DNA of 64,000 nucleotides from Yersinia mollaretii ATCC 43969 (GTDB taxonomy: Bacteria > Pseudomonadota > Gammaproteobacteria > Enterobacterales > Enterobacteriaceae). Under the pieces are notes generated by a model. That model was given only the letters and a program-made list of their open reading frames with translations. It was not told where the DNA came from and made no database searches. The first letter of the stretch is position 1. Each line of letters opens with the position of its first letter. Positions 63,696 through 64,000 of this stretch are shown piece by piece. Location of the stretch: assembly GCF_013282725.1 (NCBI RefSeq), contig NZ_CP054043.1, positions 1,116,001 to 1,180,000 of the forward strand. Reading direction: 5' to 3'. Position numbers and translations under genes: made by a program.

Positions 63696-64000
63696 AAGGC
63701 CGCCTACTGGATGCCGTACCCCTAAGTACACTTTCCGGTGTTGGCGCAAGTCAGGCTGGGAAACTGGCTAAAATGGGTCTGGAGACCATTCAAGACCTGC
63801 TGCTTCATCTGCCGCTACGTTATGAAGATCGCACACAGCTATACCGCATTGGCGATTTATTGCCCGGTATTTCGGTGACCGTAGAGGGCGAGGTTCTCCG
63901 TTCCGATATCACTTTTGGCCGCCGCCGCATGATGACCTGCCAGATCAGCGACGGCAGCGGCGTTCTCACCCTGCGCTTTTTTAACTTCAATGCCGCCATG
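63692..64000 (+). CDS. recG: ATP-dependent DNA helicase RecG, N-terminal part
   Basis: The frame starts with ATG at 63692, overlapping the trmH stop, and remains open to the end of the window (103 codons seen). MKGRLLDAVPLSTLSGVGAS and LLLHLPLRYEDRT match the start of RecG, and the following segment (VTVEGEVLRSDITFGRRRM, then LRFFNFN) is its wedge OB-fold domain, which binds branched DNA. The helicase motifs lie outside the window. Confidence 0.96.
   Translation, partial: MKGRLLDAVPLSTLSGVGASQAGKLAKMGLETIQDLLLHLPLRYEDRTQLYRIGDLLPGISVTVEGEVLRSDITFGRRRMMTCQISDGSGVLTLRFFNFNAAM

Overview
The window is chromosomal DNA of an enteric gamma-proteobacterium, most probably a Yersinia of the enterocolitica group. 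The evidence is recognition of protein families and gene order, not a database search. It combines E. coli-like blocks (yibN-grxC-secB-gpsA-cysE, tdh-kbl/hldD-waaFC, waaA-waaE-coaD, rpmBG-mutM, coaBC-dut-slmA, gmk-rpoZ-spoT-trmH-recG) with genes typical of Yersinia: a periplasmic family 2 pectate lyase with a KdgM porin, an HmsP-type phosphodiesterase, hutUH, and ERIC and other Yersinia-type intergenic repeats. The species is not resolved.

Layout. 1-8.3 kb: end of trmL, a 20-bp tandem repeat, the yibN-grxC-secB-gpsA-cysE operon on the minus strand, then gpmI-envC-yibQ. 8.4-21.8 kb: threonine catabolism (kbl-tdh), LPS inner core (hldD-waaF-waaC, waaA-waaE), coaD, mutM-rpmG-rpmB, radC, coaBC-dut and slmA. 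21.9-24.6 kb: pectin use (kdgM-pelY) with candidate KdgR and CRP sites. 25.2-33.3 kb: hmsP-like c-di-GMP phosphodiesterase and the dppABCDF dipeptide importer with a visible GcvB-type target. 33.9-37.0 kb: an AT-rich two-partner secretion pair with an unusually short exoprotein. 37.4-43.0 kb: tRNA-Pro, the uhpABC hexose-phosphate sensing system without an adjacent uhpT, and eptB. 43.3-50.4 kb: ohr, a membrane-anchored hydrolase and the hutU-hutH-permease histidine operon. 50.4-52.0 kb: a 1.6-kb AT-rich stretch with no convincing gene but with regulatory structure. 52.0-54.9 kb: a tail-to-tail pair, a PAS-GGDEF-EAL protein (RpfR/PdeR type) and an RpfF-type enoyl-CoA hydratase, which together look like a diffusible signal factor (DSF) quorum-sensing module. 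55.2-64.0 kb: a nucleoside transporter, a DUF3574-like lipoprotein, yicG, ligB, then gmk-rpoZ-spoT-trmH-recG (recG cut by the window end).

Points that stand out: (1) the RpfF/RpfR pair, whose stop codons lie within one shared hairpin; (2) an in-frame amber codon at position 31 of rpoZ in an otherwise intact gene; (3) a 16-bp closing stem enclosing three small hairpins in the rpmB-rpmG leader, resembling an r-protein autoregulatory leader; (4) a compact candidate transcription unit (extended -10, Shine-Dalgarno, 9-codon ORF, perfect terminator) between hmsP and dppF; (5) an orphan minus-strand terminator and regularly spaced TCGCG motifs in the gap before rpfR. Two c-di-GMP enzymes and a DSF synthase in one window suggest local control of the biofilm/planktonic switch, which is an inference.
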